Below are positions 22,767 to 31,469 of a stretch of DNA of 47,711 nt, one piece after another (the stretch's first letter is position 1; each line of letters begins with the position of its first letter). Made by a program: the position numbers and the translations under genes. Source of the DNA: JBCBSP01 sp964550935. Its GTDB lineage: Bacteria; Pseudomonadota; Alphaproteobacteria; Caulobacterales; Maricaulaceae. A model generated the notes under the pieces. That model did not search any database. It saw only the letters and a list, made by a program, of their open reading frames with translations, and was not told where the DNA came from. The stretch lies in assembly GCA_964550935.1 (NCBI GenBank), contig CAZKBB010000016.1, positions 1-47,711 of the forward strand, given 5' to 3'.

Positions 22767-23684
22767 ATGAGATCAGCCGCCAGGCTCGCGCGCGCGTCAG
22801 TCGCCGCGCTTTTGCTCCTCATGGGCGCCGGCGCCGCCGCGAGCGCTCAGGCGCGCGCCGACAACCCTGAGCCCGTCACGGTCGGAGTGTTCGGAGACAG
22901 CCTCGCCGACGGTCTGTGGACCGGGCTCTACCGGGCCTTCCGCAGCGATCCGCGCGTGGCCGAGGTGGATCAGCTGAGCCAGGTCTCCACCGGCGTCTCC
23001 AACTGGCGCTACGTCCATGTGGGCGAGGCCACGCGCGCGCAGCTGGCCACCCGCGACATCGCCGTCGCGGTGGTGATGTTCGGCGCCAACGATATTCAGG
23101 GCCTTGTCCATCAAGGCCGGGTCCACCCCTTCCGCACGGAAGGCTGGGAGCGGGTCTATCGCGCCCGCGTGCGCGAGATCGTGCGTACGCTTCAGGACCA
23201 TGGCGCGCTGGTCTACTGGGTCGGCCTGCCGCGCATGCGGTCTGAGCGTTACGACGCCAACACGGTCTTTTTGAACCGGCTCCACCGCGAGGAGGCCGAA
23301 GCGCTGGGCGCGGCCTTCATCGCGACGCGCGCGATCACCTCCGCGCCGGACGGGAGCTATGCGGCCTACTTGAGCGACGCCTCGGGCCGGGCGCGACTGA
23401 TGCGCGCCGATGACGGGGTGCACTTCACGCTGCGGGGGTATCAGCGCCTCGCCGCGCCGGTCGCAGGCGCAATCGAAGCCGATCTGGACGAGGCCATGCA
23501 GCGGCGCGAACGCCGCCGGCGCGTCGCGGCCTTCCTGCAGACGACGCCGGCCTTCGACGGGGCGCGCCGGCTGGACGAGGCGGTCATCGCGGCGCGCTTC
23601 GACGAGGCCGACTGGCTGTGCCGGCCGGCCGAGCCCGGCGAGATCGAGGCGCTCGATCCGTTCGCAGACGGGCGACGGCGCTGA
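22767..23684 (+). CDS. Exported SGNH hydrolase-like protein (DUF459 type)
   Basis: The 305-aa product from the ATG at 22767 has a signal peptide (ARASVAALLLLMGAG, cleavage after ASAQA). A GTG at 22722 is an alternative start. SGNH blocks are visible: Ser in VGVFGDSLADGLW, Gly in the loop near QVSTGVSNW, Asn in VVMFGANDIQGL, and the Asp-x-x-His dyad in RADDGVHFTLRGYQRLA. The family pairs with MBOAT membrane proteins to transfer acyl groups to exported polysaccharides. Here the MBOAT gene begins 1 bp inside its stop (TGATG), so they are translationally coupled. Confidence 0.85.
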   Translation: MRSAARLARASVAALLLLMGAGAAASAQARADNPEPVTVGVFGDSLADGLWTGLYRAFRSDPRVAEVDQLSQVSTGVSNWRYVHVGEATRAQLATRDIAVAVVMFGANDIQGLVHQGRVHPFRTEGWERVYRARVREIVRTLQDHGALVYWVGLPRMRSERYDANTVFLNRLHREEAEALGAAFIATRAITSAPDGSYAAYLSDASGRARLMRADDGVHFTLRGYQRLAAPVAGAIEADLDEAMQRRERRRRVAAFLQTTPAFDGARRLDEAVIAARFDEADWLCRPAEPGEIEALDPFADGRRR

Positions 23685-25078
23685 TGCTGTTTCCCACCTT
23701 CGTCTTCGCGCTCTTCTTCCTGACGGTGTTCACCATCGCCTGGGGGCTGGAGCGCGAAAACGGGCGGCGCAAGCTCTTCCTCCTGGCCGCGAGCTATGTG
23801 TTCTACGGCTGGTGGGACTGGCGCTTCTGCGCGCTCCTTCTGGCCTCCTCGCTCCTGAACTGGCTGGTGGGGCGGCTGATCCACTTAACGCCGGGGGACG
23901 CGGGCCGCACCGCCTGGATGATCCTCGGCGTCGTGATCAATCTCGCCGTTCTGGCGACGTTCAAATATTACGGCTTTTTCCTGGAGAGCCTGGGCGCGCT
24001 GCTGGTCGATCTCGGGATCGAGCGGGACATGCTGTTCCTGCAGATCGTCCTGCCGGTGGGCATCTCGTTCTACACCTTCCAGGGCATCTCCTACGTGGTC
24101 GACGTCAAGCGCGGTCATGCTTCGGGCGATGTCGGGCTCGTGGACGCGATGCTCTACATCTCCTTCTTCCCCCAGCTCGTGGCCGGCCCGATCGTGCGCG
24201 CGGCGGACTTCCTTCCCCAGCTGCGCCGTACCCCGCGCCTGTCGCGCGAGGCCGCCGCGCTCGGGCTTTTGCTCATCGTGTGGGGGCTGTTGAAGAAGAC
24301 GGTGATCGCCGCGGAGCTCGCCGAGGGGCTGGTCGATCCGGTGTTTTTCGATCCGCGCGCCTACGGCGCGGGCGATCTCGCGCTTGCGGTCTACGGCTAC
24401 GCCGTGCAGATCTATTGCGACTTCTCGGCCTATTCCGACATCGCGATCGGGTGCGCGGCGCTTTTGGGCTATCGCTTCCAGCGCAATTTCGACCAGCCCT
24501 ACCGCGCGCGCTCCTTCCAGGATTTCTGGCGGCGCTGGCACATCTCGCTGTCGACCTGGCTGCGCGACTATCTCTACATCCCGCTCGGCGGCTCCAGGGG
24601 CGGGACGGTCGCGACCTATCGCAACCTCTTTGTGACCATGCTGCTCGGCGGGCTGTGGCACGGCGCGGCGTGGACCTTCGTGGCCTGGGGCGCGCTCCAT
24701 GGCGCGGCGCTGGCGATCGAGCGCGCGCTCGGCCTGGCCAGGTCCGCGCGCAGCCTGATCAGCCTCATCGTGGTGTTCCACGTGGTGTGCCTCGGCTGGA
24801 TCCTGTTTCGCAGCCCCGACTTCGCGCTGGCGGCTGAGTATCTTTCCGGCTTCGCCCGCCTCGATCAGCCGCTCGAGGCCGCAACGCCCTTCCTCGCCGG
24901 GCTTGTCGCGCTGGGGCTCGCCCTTCACGCCCTGCCGCGGCGCGGCATCGAGGCCGCCGCGCGGGGCTTGGCTCAACTGCCGAGCCCCGCGGCCGCCGCG
25001 CTGCTCGTCGCCGCCTTTCTGGCGGTCGAGGCGATGCGCCCGGCCGGCGTCGCGCCCTTCATCTACTTCCAGTTCTAA
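23684..25078 (+). CDS. MBOAT family O-acyltransferase (AlgI-like)
   Basis: The 464-aa polytopic membrane protein starts at the ATG overlapping the previous stop (MLFPTFVFALFFLTVFTIAW). AlgI-type motifs are ASYVFYGWWDWRF, VLPVGISFYTFQGISYVVDV, SFFPQLVAGPIVRA, YCDFSAYSDIAIG, SFQDFWRRWHISLSTWLRDY and the catalytic-His region GLWHGAAWTFVAWG. It moves acyl groups, usually acetyl, across the inner membrane for O-acetylation of a polysaccharide. The DUF459 protein upstream is the likely periplasmic partner. No polysaccharide synthesis gene is nearby, so the acceptor is unknown. Confidence 0.93.
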   Translation: MLFPTFVFALFFLTVFTIAWGLERENGRRKLFLLAASYVFYGWWDWRFCALLLASSLLNWLVGRLIHLTPGDAGRTAWMILGVVINLAVLATFKYYGFFLESLGALLVDLGIERDMLFLQIVLPVGISFYTFQGISYVVDVKRGHASGDVGLVDAMLYISFFPQLVAGPIVRAADFLPQLRRTPRLSREAAALGLLLIVWGLLKKTVIAAELAEGLVDPVFFDPRAYGAGDLALAVYGYAVQIYCDFSAYSDIAIGCAALLGYRFQRNFDQPYRARSFQDFWRRWHISLSTWLRDYLYIPLGGSRGGTVATYRNLFVTMLLGGLWHGAAWTFVAWGALHGAALAIERALGLARSARSLISLIVVFHVVCLGWILFRSPDFALAAEYLSGFARLDQPLEAATPFLAGLVALGLALHALPRRGIEAAARGLAQLPSPAAAALLVAAFLAVEAMRPAGVAPFIYFQF

Positions 25079-25093
25079 GCCCGGAGCCCGCCC

Positions 25094-25417
25094 ATGCGCC
25101 CCGATCCCGAACGCGACCGCCTCTACACAGAGCCCGAGGACGAGGTGCGCGCGGCGCGCAACCGGATCTGGTCGGGCCGGGTCCTGGCGCTCGGCGCGAT
25201 CGCCATGGTGATGCTCAACGCCGACAACGTGGAGCGGTGGGCGGCGAGCCAGCCTCCGCTCTGGGCGATCGAAACCGTGCGTTTAACGCTCTCGACCTGG
25301 TCGGATCGCATGGAGGCGGCCGGCCTCGACGCGCCGCGCGAGGCGCTGGCGCGCGATTACGAGCAGCTGAAGCGGACGCGCTGGGAGGATCTCGGCGCTG
25401 AGGAGACGGAGCGGTGA
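25094..25417 (+). CDS. Single-pass membrane protein of the MBOAT operon
   Basis: The 107-aa protein begins 15 bp after the MBOAT stop. An acidic/basic cytosolic start (MRPDPERDRLYTEPEDEVRA) precedes one hydrophobic segment (about 28-43, VLALGAIAMVMLNADN). A periplasmic tail of about 60 residues follows (WAIETVRLTLSTWSDRME...). It resembles small third components seen downstream of SGNH-MBOAT pairs, but I recognise no family. An accessory role in the acyl-transfer complex is inferred from position. Confidence 0.65.
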   Translation: MRPDPERDRLYTEPEDEVRAARNRIWSGRVLALGAIAMVMLNADNVERWAASQPPLWAIETVRLTLSTWSDRMEAAGLDAPREALARDYEQLKRTRWEDLGAEETER

Positions 25418-25418
25418 G

Positions 25419-25901
25419 TCACTCGTCCGGGCCGCACCGCGCATAGCCGCCGGCCGCGAGCCGGCCGGTCATGTAGTCCGGCGCGTCGATCTCGCGATAA
25501 ACCGTCACGGTGTAGTCGCCCGCCGGCGGAGACAGGCGCAGCGGTTTCACCTCCGACTGATAGACCGGGTCGGCCCAGAAGGCGCGCGCGGCCTCAAGCG
25601 AGGGGAAGCGCACCATCAAGCTCACGTAGTCCTCGGGCGGATCGCCCTCGAACACAGCCACCGGGCGCGGGGCGTTGAGATAATAGCCGCCGAGCGCGGG
25701 GTAGAGCCCGCTTCGCTCCAGCGCGGCGGAGTAGGCCGCCATGCGTTCGGCATCGAGCGTCTCGCCTGCGATCACCATGATGACCGGATCGCACGGCGCC
25801 GCCGCCGCGCCGGCCCCCAGGGGATCAGGGGCGGCGGCGCAGGCGGCGGTTACGCCCGCACTGCAGACGATCGCAGCACGGGCGATGCGGGCGATGATCA
25901 C
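25419..25901 (-). CDS. Exported DUF1330 family protein
   Basis: The 160-aa product has a signal peptide or weak lipobox (ARAAIVCSAGVTAACAAAP). The DUF1330 body is PCDPVIMVIAGETLDAERM, YSAALERSGLYPALGGYYL, PEDYVSLMVRFPSLEAARAF and WADPVYQSEVKPLRL. It shares the D-P-V-Y-Q-S-E block with the cytosolic paralogue at 21814-22233. It is the last gene of a minus-strand operon behind the TonB receptor and the VOC protein, overlapping the VOC gene stop by 4 bp. A periplasmic location suggests work on the imported ligand. Confidence 0.82.
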   Translation of the reverse strand: MIIARIARAAIVCSAGVTAACAAAPDPLGAGAAAAPCDPVIMVIAGETLDAERMAAYSAALERSGLYPALGGYYLNAPRPVAVFEGDPPEDYVSLMVRFPSLEAARAFWADPVYQSEVKPLRLSPPAGDYTVTVYREIDAPDYMTGRLAAGGYARCGPDE

Positions 25902-26980
25902 GGCGCGACCGGTTCGTAGACTTCAACCGGAAGACCGTCGGGCGTTTCGATCACCGCCGCGCGCACAAGACCAAGACCGGGCGACATCGCTTCGACCGTC
26001 TCCGGCGCGGCTTCCCCGGCGAACTCGGCGTAGCGTCGCAACAGGGCGTCCAGGTCGTCAGCCTCAAAGCTCCACATCGCGACGCCGCGCTGCTCAAAGC
26101 CGAGCTCGGTGGGGCTTTTGGGCCCCTCAAGCAGCGCCATGACGACGAGATAGCCGGTGCGCGCGCCGGGGCTGAACCATTGCTGGAAGGCGACCTCCTC
26201 GCCGCGGCGCAGCCCCACCATGCCGCCGTTCGGGCCCGAGGCGCGGAAGCTGATGTCGCGGCGCTGCTCAAGGCCGAGAACATCGGCGTAAAAGCGCGTG
26301 TGCGCGGCCAGATCGTCCACCAGCACGCTGGCGTAGGCGACCCCGCCCACGCCGAGCGCCGGATCGATCGGCCCCACCGGCTGCATGGGTCCGCGATTGA
26401 CCGCCAGCACCAGGATGTCGTCCGGCGCCTTGAAGTGGATCTCGCTCACCTCGTAGGTCGTGCCGTCCGCGCGCGGAAAGTCCATGTACATGACGCCTGC
26501 GGTGGACTCGAATCCAAGCGCCTGCGCGATCTCGAAGCGCCGGGCGAGATCCTCGCCGGCGAAGCCGAAGCCGAGCGGCCCGACTGGCCGGCTGTCATAG
26601 CCCGGGCGCATGACGGCCGTGTCCGGGTCGCCCTGCACCGCGCGCACGATCGCCGCGCCGGGCGCGGCCGGGTGGCGGAACAGCGCCATCTCCAGATCGC
26701 CCTCGCCCGGCACGCCCCAGCGCGCGCGCTGGGCCTCGGCGTCGGCGCCGGACAGCGTGACGAGTTCGGCGCTCATATCCATCGCGCCTTGCAGGAAGCG
26801 CCGGGTCGCGTCGAGATCCCCGCTCATGAGGGTGAGCGCGCGCATCGGGGAGATCGTGGCGTCCTCGACGCTGGAGACCGGGACCATGGGGTCCGGCGCG
26901 TCGGTTTGCGCGCCCGCGACGCCGAGCGCCATCGACGCTGCGATCCCAGCGGTCATCGTTCGAAGTATCCAAGCCGCCAT
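25898..26980 (-). CDS. Exported two-domain VOC (glyoxalase-fold) protein
   Basis: The 360-aa product has a signal peptide (MAAWILRTMTAGIAASMALG, cleavage near AGAQTDA). Two VOC modules follow. Module 1 runs from about 45 (RALTLMSGDLDATRRFLQGA) to about 195. Module 2 runs from about 213 (GVGGVAYASVLVDDLAAHTR, FYADVLGLEQRRD) to the end (RAAVIETPDGLPVEVYEP). The final Glu in 'VEVYEP' and the paired strands fit metal-binding VOC enzymes such as dioxygenases or lyases. Export of a VOC protein is uncommon. It lies 15 bp after the TonB receptor gene and overlaps the DUF1330 gene. Confidence 0.8.
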   Translation of the reverse strand: MAAWILRTMTAGIAASMALGVAGAQTDAPDPMVPVSSVEDATISPMRALTLMSGDLDATRRFLQGAMDMSAELVTLSGADAEAQRARWGVPGEGDLEMALFRHPAAPGAAIVRAVQGDPDTAVMRPGYDSRPVGPLGFGFAGEDLARRFEIAQALGFESTAGVMYMDFPRADGTTYEVSEIHFKAPDDILVLAVNRGPMQPVGPIDPALGVGGVAYASVLVDDLAAHTRFYADVLGLEQRRDISFRASGPNGGMVGLRRGEEVAFQQWFSPGARTGYLVVMALLEGPKSPTELGFEQRGVAMWSFEADDLDALLRRYAEFAGEAAPETVEAMSPGLGLVRAAVIETPDGLPVEVYEPVAP

Positions 26981-26995
26981 GTCATAGGCTCCAGT

Positions 26996-29236
26996 CTAGC
27001 GTTCGTAGCGAAGCCGGAGATACCAGGTCTGCGGCGGCGCGAAGAAGATCACGCCGCCCCCGCCGGCCGAGGCGCGGCGCTGGTAGAGCTCGTCGGTCAG
27101 GTTGCGGCCGCCCAGGCTGACCGACCACCGATCATCGCGAAGGGCATAGGTCGCCTCCGCGCCGAGCGTGGTGTAGGCCTCCTGAAAGGCGAAGGGCGTG
27201 TTCACCGTCGACATGAAGTAGTCCCCATTATGGGTGAGGTTCGCGGTCAGGGTCAGGTCAGACCCGTCAGCGAAGTCGATGCGGTAATCCGCCCCGGCTC
27301 TCGCGGTGACGTCGGCGACATACTTCAGACGGTTCTCGGTCGTTCCCGGAACCTCCGACGGAGCCACGACGGAGCGCACGAACTCGTCGTCGGTGAAGCC
27401 GGCTGAGACATACAGCGTCAGCGCGTCGGTCGGCCGCGCGGTCAGCTCCACCTCAAGCCCCTGCAGGCGCACATCGTTCGTGAGCACCTGGAAGGTGCCC
27501 GCCGTGGCCAGCACAGTGGAGGGCAGGTCGGTGTAGTCGGAGTAGAAATAAGTCAGGTTCGCGGTCAGGCGGCCGTTGAAGAACTGCGAGCGCAGCCCGG
27601 CCTCGTAATTGTCCACGACGGTCGGATCGAACGGCACGCGCGCGGAGCCCTCGCTGAACGGGAAGCTCTGATACGCCCCGGCCTGGAAGCCGCGCGCGTA
27701 GCTGAAGAACACCGAGACGTCCTCGGCGAGGTCGATATCGAGGATGGCGCGGGGCGTGAACTCCGACCAGCTGTCCTCCACCGATATGTCGTAGGGGCCG
27801 CCCAGCGAGAACAGGCCGGGCACGCTCTCAAGCTCGCGGTCCAGCTCCTTCTCGTCGTAGGTGTAGCGCCCGCCGAGGCTGAACTCGACGCGGTCGGTGA
27901 ACGAATAGGTCGCCTCCGCGTACACCGCGGCCGAGCGCGTGGTCTGGTCCAGATAAAACTGGTTGCCGAACTTGAACGCGGCCGAGCCGGAGAACCGGCC
28001 GAACAGGTCCTCGCTCTCGTTGTTCTCGTTCATCAAGAACACGCCCGCGACCCAGCTGAGCGGGCCGTCCCCGTTGGAGGCGGCCTGAAGCTCCAGCGTG
28101 GCGGTGCGGTTTCTCCAGTCGCGCACATAGTCGAAGCCCGCCGAGCGCGTGAAGGCGACGCCGTTTTGATCGACCAGGCTCTGCCCGCTGTCCGCGCCGT
28201 CGGTGTCGAGGCCCTGGGCCAGATCGAAGCCGCGATAGCCGAGGATCGCGGTGTAAGTCGCGAAATCGCCGTCCCAGGTGGCGTTCGCCATAGCGCCGAA
28301 GCCGTCGAAGGTCTGCGGGGTGCGCAGCGTGGGCGCGGCCAGGCGCGGGCCGTAGAGCGGGCGGGCCTGATTTATGTTTCCGCTGGAATCGAGGCTGGCC
28401 GACGGCGCACCGCTGATGGCCGGCGTGCCCGACTGAGGCCCGCTGTCGTCCAGCGTCAGATCGGCGGTCATGTAGACGGTGAGCGGGCTTTGCGGGTCCC
28501 AAAGACCGGCCAGGCGCACGGTCTGGCGGTCGACCGCGTTGTAGTCGGTCGGCCGGTCGTTCAGCGGGTCGGACGCGAAGGCGTCCTGAATGTATCCGTC
28601 GCGATTGCGCGAGATCACGTCGAGCTTCGCCGCGAACGTCTCGCTGAGCGGTCCTGAGAAGGACGCGCGCGCATCGATGCGGTCTGCGGTGCCGGCGGTG
28701 ACGTCGGCGACCACCCGCGCCTCGTCGAGCGAGGGGCGCACCGTCTCATACTTGATTGCGCCGCCGGTGGAGTTGCGCCCGTAGAGCGTGCCCTGCGGTC
28801 CGCGCAGCACCTCGACGCGTTCGAACTCGATGATGTCGAACACCGCGCCGGGCGCCTTGGTGTAGGGCACCCCGTCCAGATAGATGCCGATCGGCTGCTC
28901 TGAGGCGGCCTGGCTGTCGTCCTGCCCGGCGCCGCGCAGATAGATCTGCGCCACGCCGCCGCCGGTGATCTCCGCGACCGACAGGGTCGGGACGACGGCG
29001 TTGAGGTCGAGCAGGTCGTCGACCTGCTGGGTTTCCAGCGCCTGGGCGGAGAAGGCTGAGACCGCGACCGGCGCGTCCTGCAGGGATTCTTCGCGCCGGC
29101 GGGCTGTCACGGTGATGACGTCGCGCAGATCGTCTCCGACGCTGGGTTCGCCGTCCTGAGCGAACGCCGCCGGGGCGCCCGCGCCCGTCATCGCAATCGC
29201 CGCCGCGCCGGCGAGCCAGTGAAGTTTCCGAACCAT
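26996..29236 (-). CDS. TonB-dependent outer-membrane receptor
   Basis: The 746-aa product has a signal peptide (MVRKLHWLAGAAAIAMTGAG), a TonB box (RDVITVTARRREESLQDAPV), a plug domain (VAVSAFSAQALETQQVDDLL; LRGPQGTLYGRNSTGGAIKY) and a 22-strand-type barrel. It resembles the Caulobacter/Sphingomonas receptors for terpenes, aromatics and other small organics more than siderophore receptors. It heads an operon with the VOC and DUF1330 genes. A LysR gene is divergent and probably controls it. The ligand is unknown. The last residues (YLRLRYER) lack a terminal Phe. Confidence 0.93.
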   Translation of the reverse strand: MVRKLHWLAGAAAIAMTGAGAPAAFAQDGEPSVGDDLRDVITVTARRREESLQDAPVAVSAFSAQALETQQVDDLLDLNAVVPTLSVAEITGGGVAQIYLRGAGQDDSQAASEQPIGIYLDGVPYTKAPGAVFDIIEFERVEVLRGPQGTLYGRNSTGGAIKYETVRPSLDEARVVADVTAGTADRIDARASFSGPLSETFAAKLDVISRNRDGYIQDAFASDPLNDRPTDYNAVDRQTVRLAGLWDPQSPLTVYMTADLTLDDSGPQSGTPAISGAPSASLDSSGNINQARPLYGPRLAAPTLRTPQTFDGFGAMANATWDGDFATYTAILGYRGFDLAQGLDTDGADSGQSLVDQNGVAFTRSAGFDYVRDWRNRTATLELQAASNGDGPLSWVAGVFLMNENNESEDLFGRFSGSAAFKFGNQFYLDQTTRSAAVYAEATYSFTDRVEFSLGGRYTYDEKELDRELESVPGLFSLGGPYDISVEDSWSEFTPRAILDIDLAEDVSVFFSYARGFQAGAYQSFPFSEGSARVPFDPTVVDNYEAGLRSQFFNGRLTANLTYFYSDYTDLPSTVLATAGTFQVLTNDVRLQGLEVELTARPTDALTLYVSAGFTDDEFVRSVVAPSEVPGTTENRLKYVADVTARAGADYRIDFADGSDLTLTANLTHNGDYFMSTVNTPFAFQEAYTTLGAEATYALRDDRWSVSLGGRNLTDELYQRRASAGGGGVIFFAPPQTWYLRLRYER

Positions 29237-29303
29237 GACCTGAGCCTCCCCTAAAATCCGGACAAATTAGAGGTCTTTCAGCTGTGCAAAACAACTAGGA
29301 TAA

Positions 29304-29324
29304 TTTAGAAAAGTTTGTTCTAAA
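29304..29324. promoter_or_regulatory. Palindromic LysR-type operator between receptor and regulator genes
   Basis: TTTAGAA-AAGTTTG-TTCTAAA is a perfect 7-bp inverted repeat with a 7-bp spacer in the 111-bp divergent intergenic region. It fits the T-N11-A rule of LysR sites. It lies 24 bp before the LysR ATG and about 70 bp before the receptor ATG, as expected for autoregulation plus activation of the divergent operon. The same AT-rich region also repeats AAAATCCGGAC and AAAATCCGAAC. Confidence 0.6.
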
Positions 29325-29347
29325 AATCCGAACAGCGAGAGTCCGCG

Positions 29348-30289
29348 ATGGATCGCCTAAAATTGCTCGAAGCCTTCGTCAGGGTCGCCGAGACCGGCAG
29401 CATCTCGCGCGCAGCCGCCTCGCTCCGGGTCTCTAAATCGGTCGTCTCCCAGCGTCTGTCCCAGCTTGAGGATGCGCTCGGACAATCCTTGCTCCACCGC
29501 ACGACGCGGCGGATTTCGCTGACCGAGGCGGGCTCGGGCGCCTATCCGGCGTGCGCGGACATCGTGGCGCGCGTGCGCGATCTGGAAAACACGCTGCGCG
29601 AGACGCCCGGCTCGCTCTCAGGACGCCTGCGCGTGGCCGCCGCGATCGATATCGGGGTGAGCGAACTTGCGGCGGCCGCGTCGAAGTTCTACCGGCTCCA
29701 TGACCAGCTGGATGTGGAGATCATCGCGTCAGACAGCGCTGTGAGCCCGGCCGATGACGGGTTCGACTTCACGCTGCACTACCGCAAGCTCTCCGATCCG
29801 CGCCTGGTTCAGCACCGCGTGGCGTCGATCGGGACCGGGGTTTACGCCGCCCCAGCCTATCTGTCGCGGCGCGGCGAACCGCAGGACCCTGACGCGCTCA
29901 GCGCCCATGACTGCCTTGGCTACTCGCAACAGGTCACGGTGAATGACTGGGACGCCACGCAGTGGACCTTTCTGCGCCCGGGCGAGATCCGCAAAGCCGC
30001 GGTGCGCCTGAAGGCGCGCTCGAACTCCGGCCTCGTCCTGCGCCGTTTCGCCGAGGACGGGCTGGGTCTGGCGGTCCTGCCTCACCGGCGCGCGCATGAT
30101 GCGGTCAAGGCGGGGCGGCTGCGCCGCGTCTTGCCCGAGTGGCGCGCGCCGACCCTTGAATTGTTCGCCAGCTGCGCGCGCGCCCAGGCGGACACATTGA
30201 AGATGAGGGCCTTCGTCAGCTTCCTGAGCGCGCACTTCAAGGGCGCTGAGACGCCGGCGGCCGGCGCGGTTGAAACCAGCCCGGCCTAG
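29348..30289 (+). CDS. LysR family transcriptional regulator
   Basis: The 313-aa protein has an N-terminal winged HTH (MDRLKLLEAFVRVAETGSIS... AAASLRVSKSVVSQRLSQLE... LLHRTTRRISLTEAG) and a periplasmic-binding-protein-like effector domain from about residue 90. The effector region (GRLRVAAAIDIGVSE, GVYAAPAYLSRRG) resembles the CrgA/AaeR-like group. It is divergent from the TonB receptor operon with a palindrome between them. By family behaviour it should respond to a small ligand, likely the receptor substrate or a breakdown product. Confidence 0.92.
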   Translation: MDRLKLLEAFVRVAETGSISRAAASLRVSKSVVSQRLSQLEDALGQSLLHRTTRRISLTEAGSGAYPACADIVARVRDLENTLRETPGSLSGRLRVAAAIDIGVSELAAAASKFYRLHDQLDVEIIASDSAVSPADDGFDFTLHYRKLSDPRLVQHRVASIGTGVYAAPAYLSRRGEPQDPDALSAHDCLGYSQQVTVNDWDATQWTFLRPGEIRKAAVRLKARSNSGLVLRRFAEDGLGLAVLPHRRAHDAVKAGRLRRVLPEWRAPTLELFASCARAQADTLKMRAFVSFLSAHFKGAETPAAGAVETSPA

Positions 30290-30399
30290 CGAACGCGGTC
30301 CCGTCGGCCGCACGGCGTTGGAGCGCGCCCGCGGCCGGGTTAAGCTTATTCAACGCTCCCGCCGTCGCGCGGAACGAGGGATGATGGAGGGAAAGCGCG

Positions 30400-30993
30400 A
30401 TGGCCGGCGGCGCGATTGATCTGATCGGCGACTTCATCACAGTGGAGACGGTCGGTGCGCTTCTGCTCGGCGCGGTTCCAGTCTGGCTTGGGGCGATGCT
30501 GGGCGCCGCGCGGCGCAAGGCGCGGCTGATGGACGATGTCGCGCGCGAAATCCTGGCGGTTCAGTACGACCTTTACGCCCGCGCCAATCTTCAGCCCTGG
30601 GGCGTCGACGATGCGCGCCATGACTGGATGCTTCAGCCGCTTAAGCGCGAGATCGACGAGATCGTGCATCGCATCCGCCGCGAAACGCTCTCCGCCGACG
30701 CCGAGGGCGCCGCGCTCGATTACCGCGAGGCGGTCGGCAAGTTCATCGCGAAGTGGGCGCGCACCAAGGCGCGCCGATCTGGCGAGGGCGGGTTCTGGGA
30801 GGCCTACGCCGCCACAGAAGAGGCGGCCGTGCGCGTCGTCGGCGCGCTTGGGCGAAGCGGCAAGTACCGCAATCTCATCAAGCGGTTGCGCGAGGAAGAT
30901 CGCCCGACCGACAGGGATGACCAACGCCCCTATCATCGCGGTGACGACGAAGATGACGGCGCTTCAAACCCGCCGCGCCTTCCGATCGCCTGA
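30400..30993 (+). CDS. Membrane-anchored hypothetical protein
   Basis: The 197-aa protein has one N-terminal transmembrane segment (about 17-36, VGALLLGAVPVWLGAMLGAA). A helical charged cytosolic region follows (RKARLMDDVAREILAVQYDL; QPLKREIDEIVHRIRRETL), ending in an acidic tail (RPYHRGDDEDDGAS). I recognise no family. The gene lies downstream of lysR in the same direction with a 110-bp gap. Codon use and composition fit the genome. The small minus-strand gene after it ends 3 bp away. Confidence 0.6.
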   Translation: MAGGAIDLIGDFITVETVGALLLGAVPVWLGAMLGAARRKARLMDDVAREILAVQYDLYARANLQPWGVDDARHDWMLQPLKREIDEIVHRIRRETLSADAEGAALDYREAVGKFIAKWARTKARRSGEGGFWEAYAATEEAAVRVVGALGRSGKYRNLIKRLREEDRPTDRDDQRPYHRGDDEDDGASNPPRLPIA

Positions 30994-30995
30994 TC

Positions 30996-31391
30996 TCAGG
31001 CGGCTTTGGCCGTCAGACCGGCCACCGCGCGCGAGGCCGGCCCCAGACGATCAATCAACAGATCGACCGCATCGGCGCGCACCAGAAAGCGCGCGCCGTC
31101 GCGCGCCAGATCGATATCGCCGTCGACGAGCGCATCGAGCACCATCAAGATCTGACGCTCCTGCACGGTCGCCGGCGTACCCGCCGAGCCCAGCTGGACC
31201 GGACGGCGCGCATATCGCGCGATGATGTCACCCGCGCGCCCCAAAGACCACGCCGCCACGCGTCCGGCCGCGCGACCGGGCGTTTCGTGCAATGCGTCGG
31301 CGGCGCGGGTTTCGGCGGTCGCGTCGCCGGACAGGCGGGCGCGGAGAAGATCAAGATCGGGACGGGTCGAAGACGGATGATCAAAAGCCAT
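30996..31391 (-). CDS. Hypothetical protein, 131 aa
   Basis: The product from the ATG at 31389-31391 (MAFDHPSSTRPDLDLLRARL) is helical. Its body is AADALHETPGRAAGRVAAWSLGRAG, split here by the window of conservation I can judge, and LMVLDALVDGDIDLARDGAR. An ATG at 31412 is an alternative; neither start has a clear ribosome binding site. There is no transmembrane segment or known motif. The middle IIARYARRPVQLG and the end DRLGPASRAVAGL look like a small cytosolic protein. Confidence 0.5.
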   Translation of the reverse strand: MAFDHPSSTRPDLDLLRARLSGDATAETRAADALHETPGRAAGRVAAWSLGRAGDIIARYARRPVQLGSAGTPATVQERQILMVLDALVDGDIDLARDGARFLVRADAVDLLIDRLGPASRAVAGLTAKAA

Positions 31392-31469
31392 GCGTGAGAG
31401 ATTGCAACGCATTCGCGATTTTACAAGCAGCGATGGACGCGCCGCGTCGCCGCGCCGCACCCGAAATAG

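Noticed and set aside
23885..24976. 363-codon minus-strand frame opposite the MBOAT gene
   Set aside because: It is a shadow; the plus strand encodes a complete MBOAT protein.
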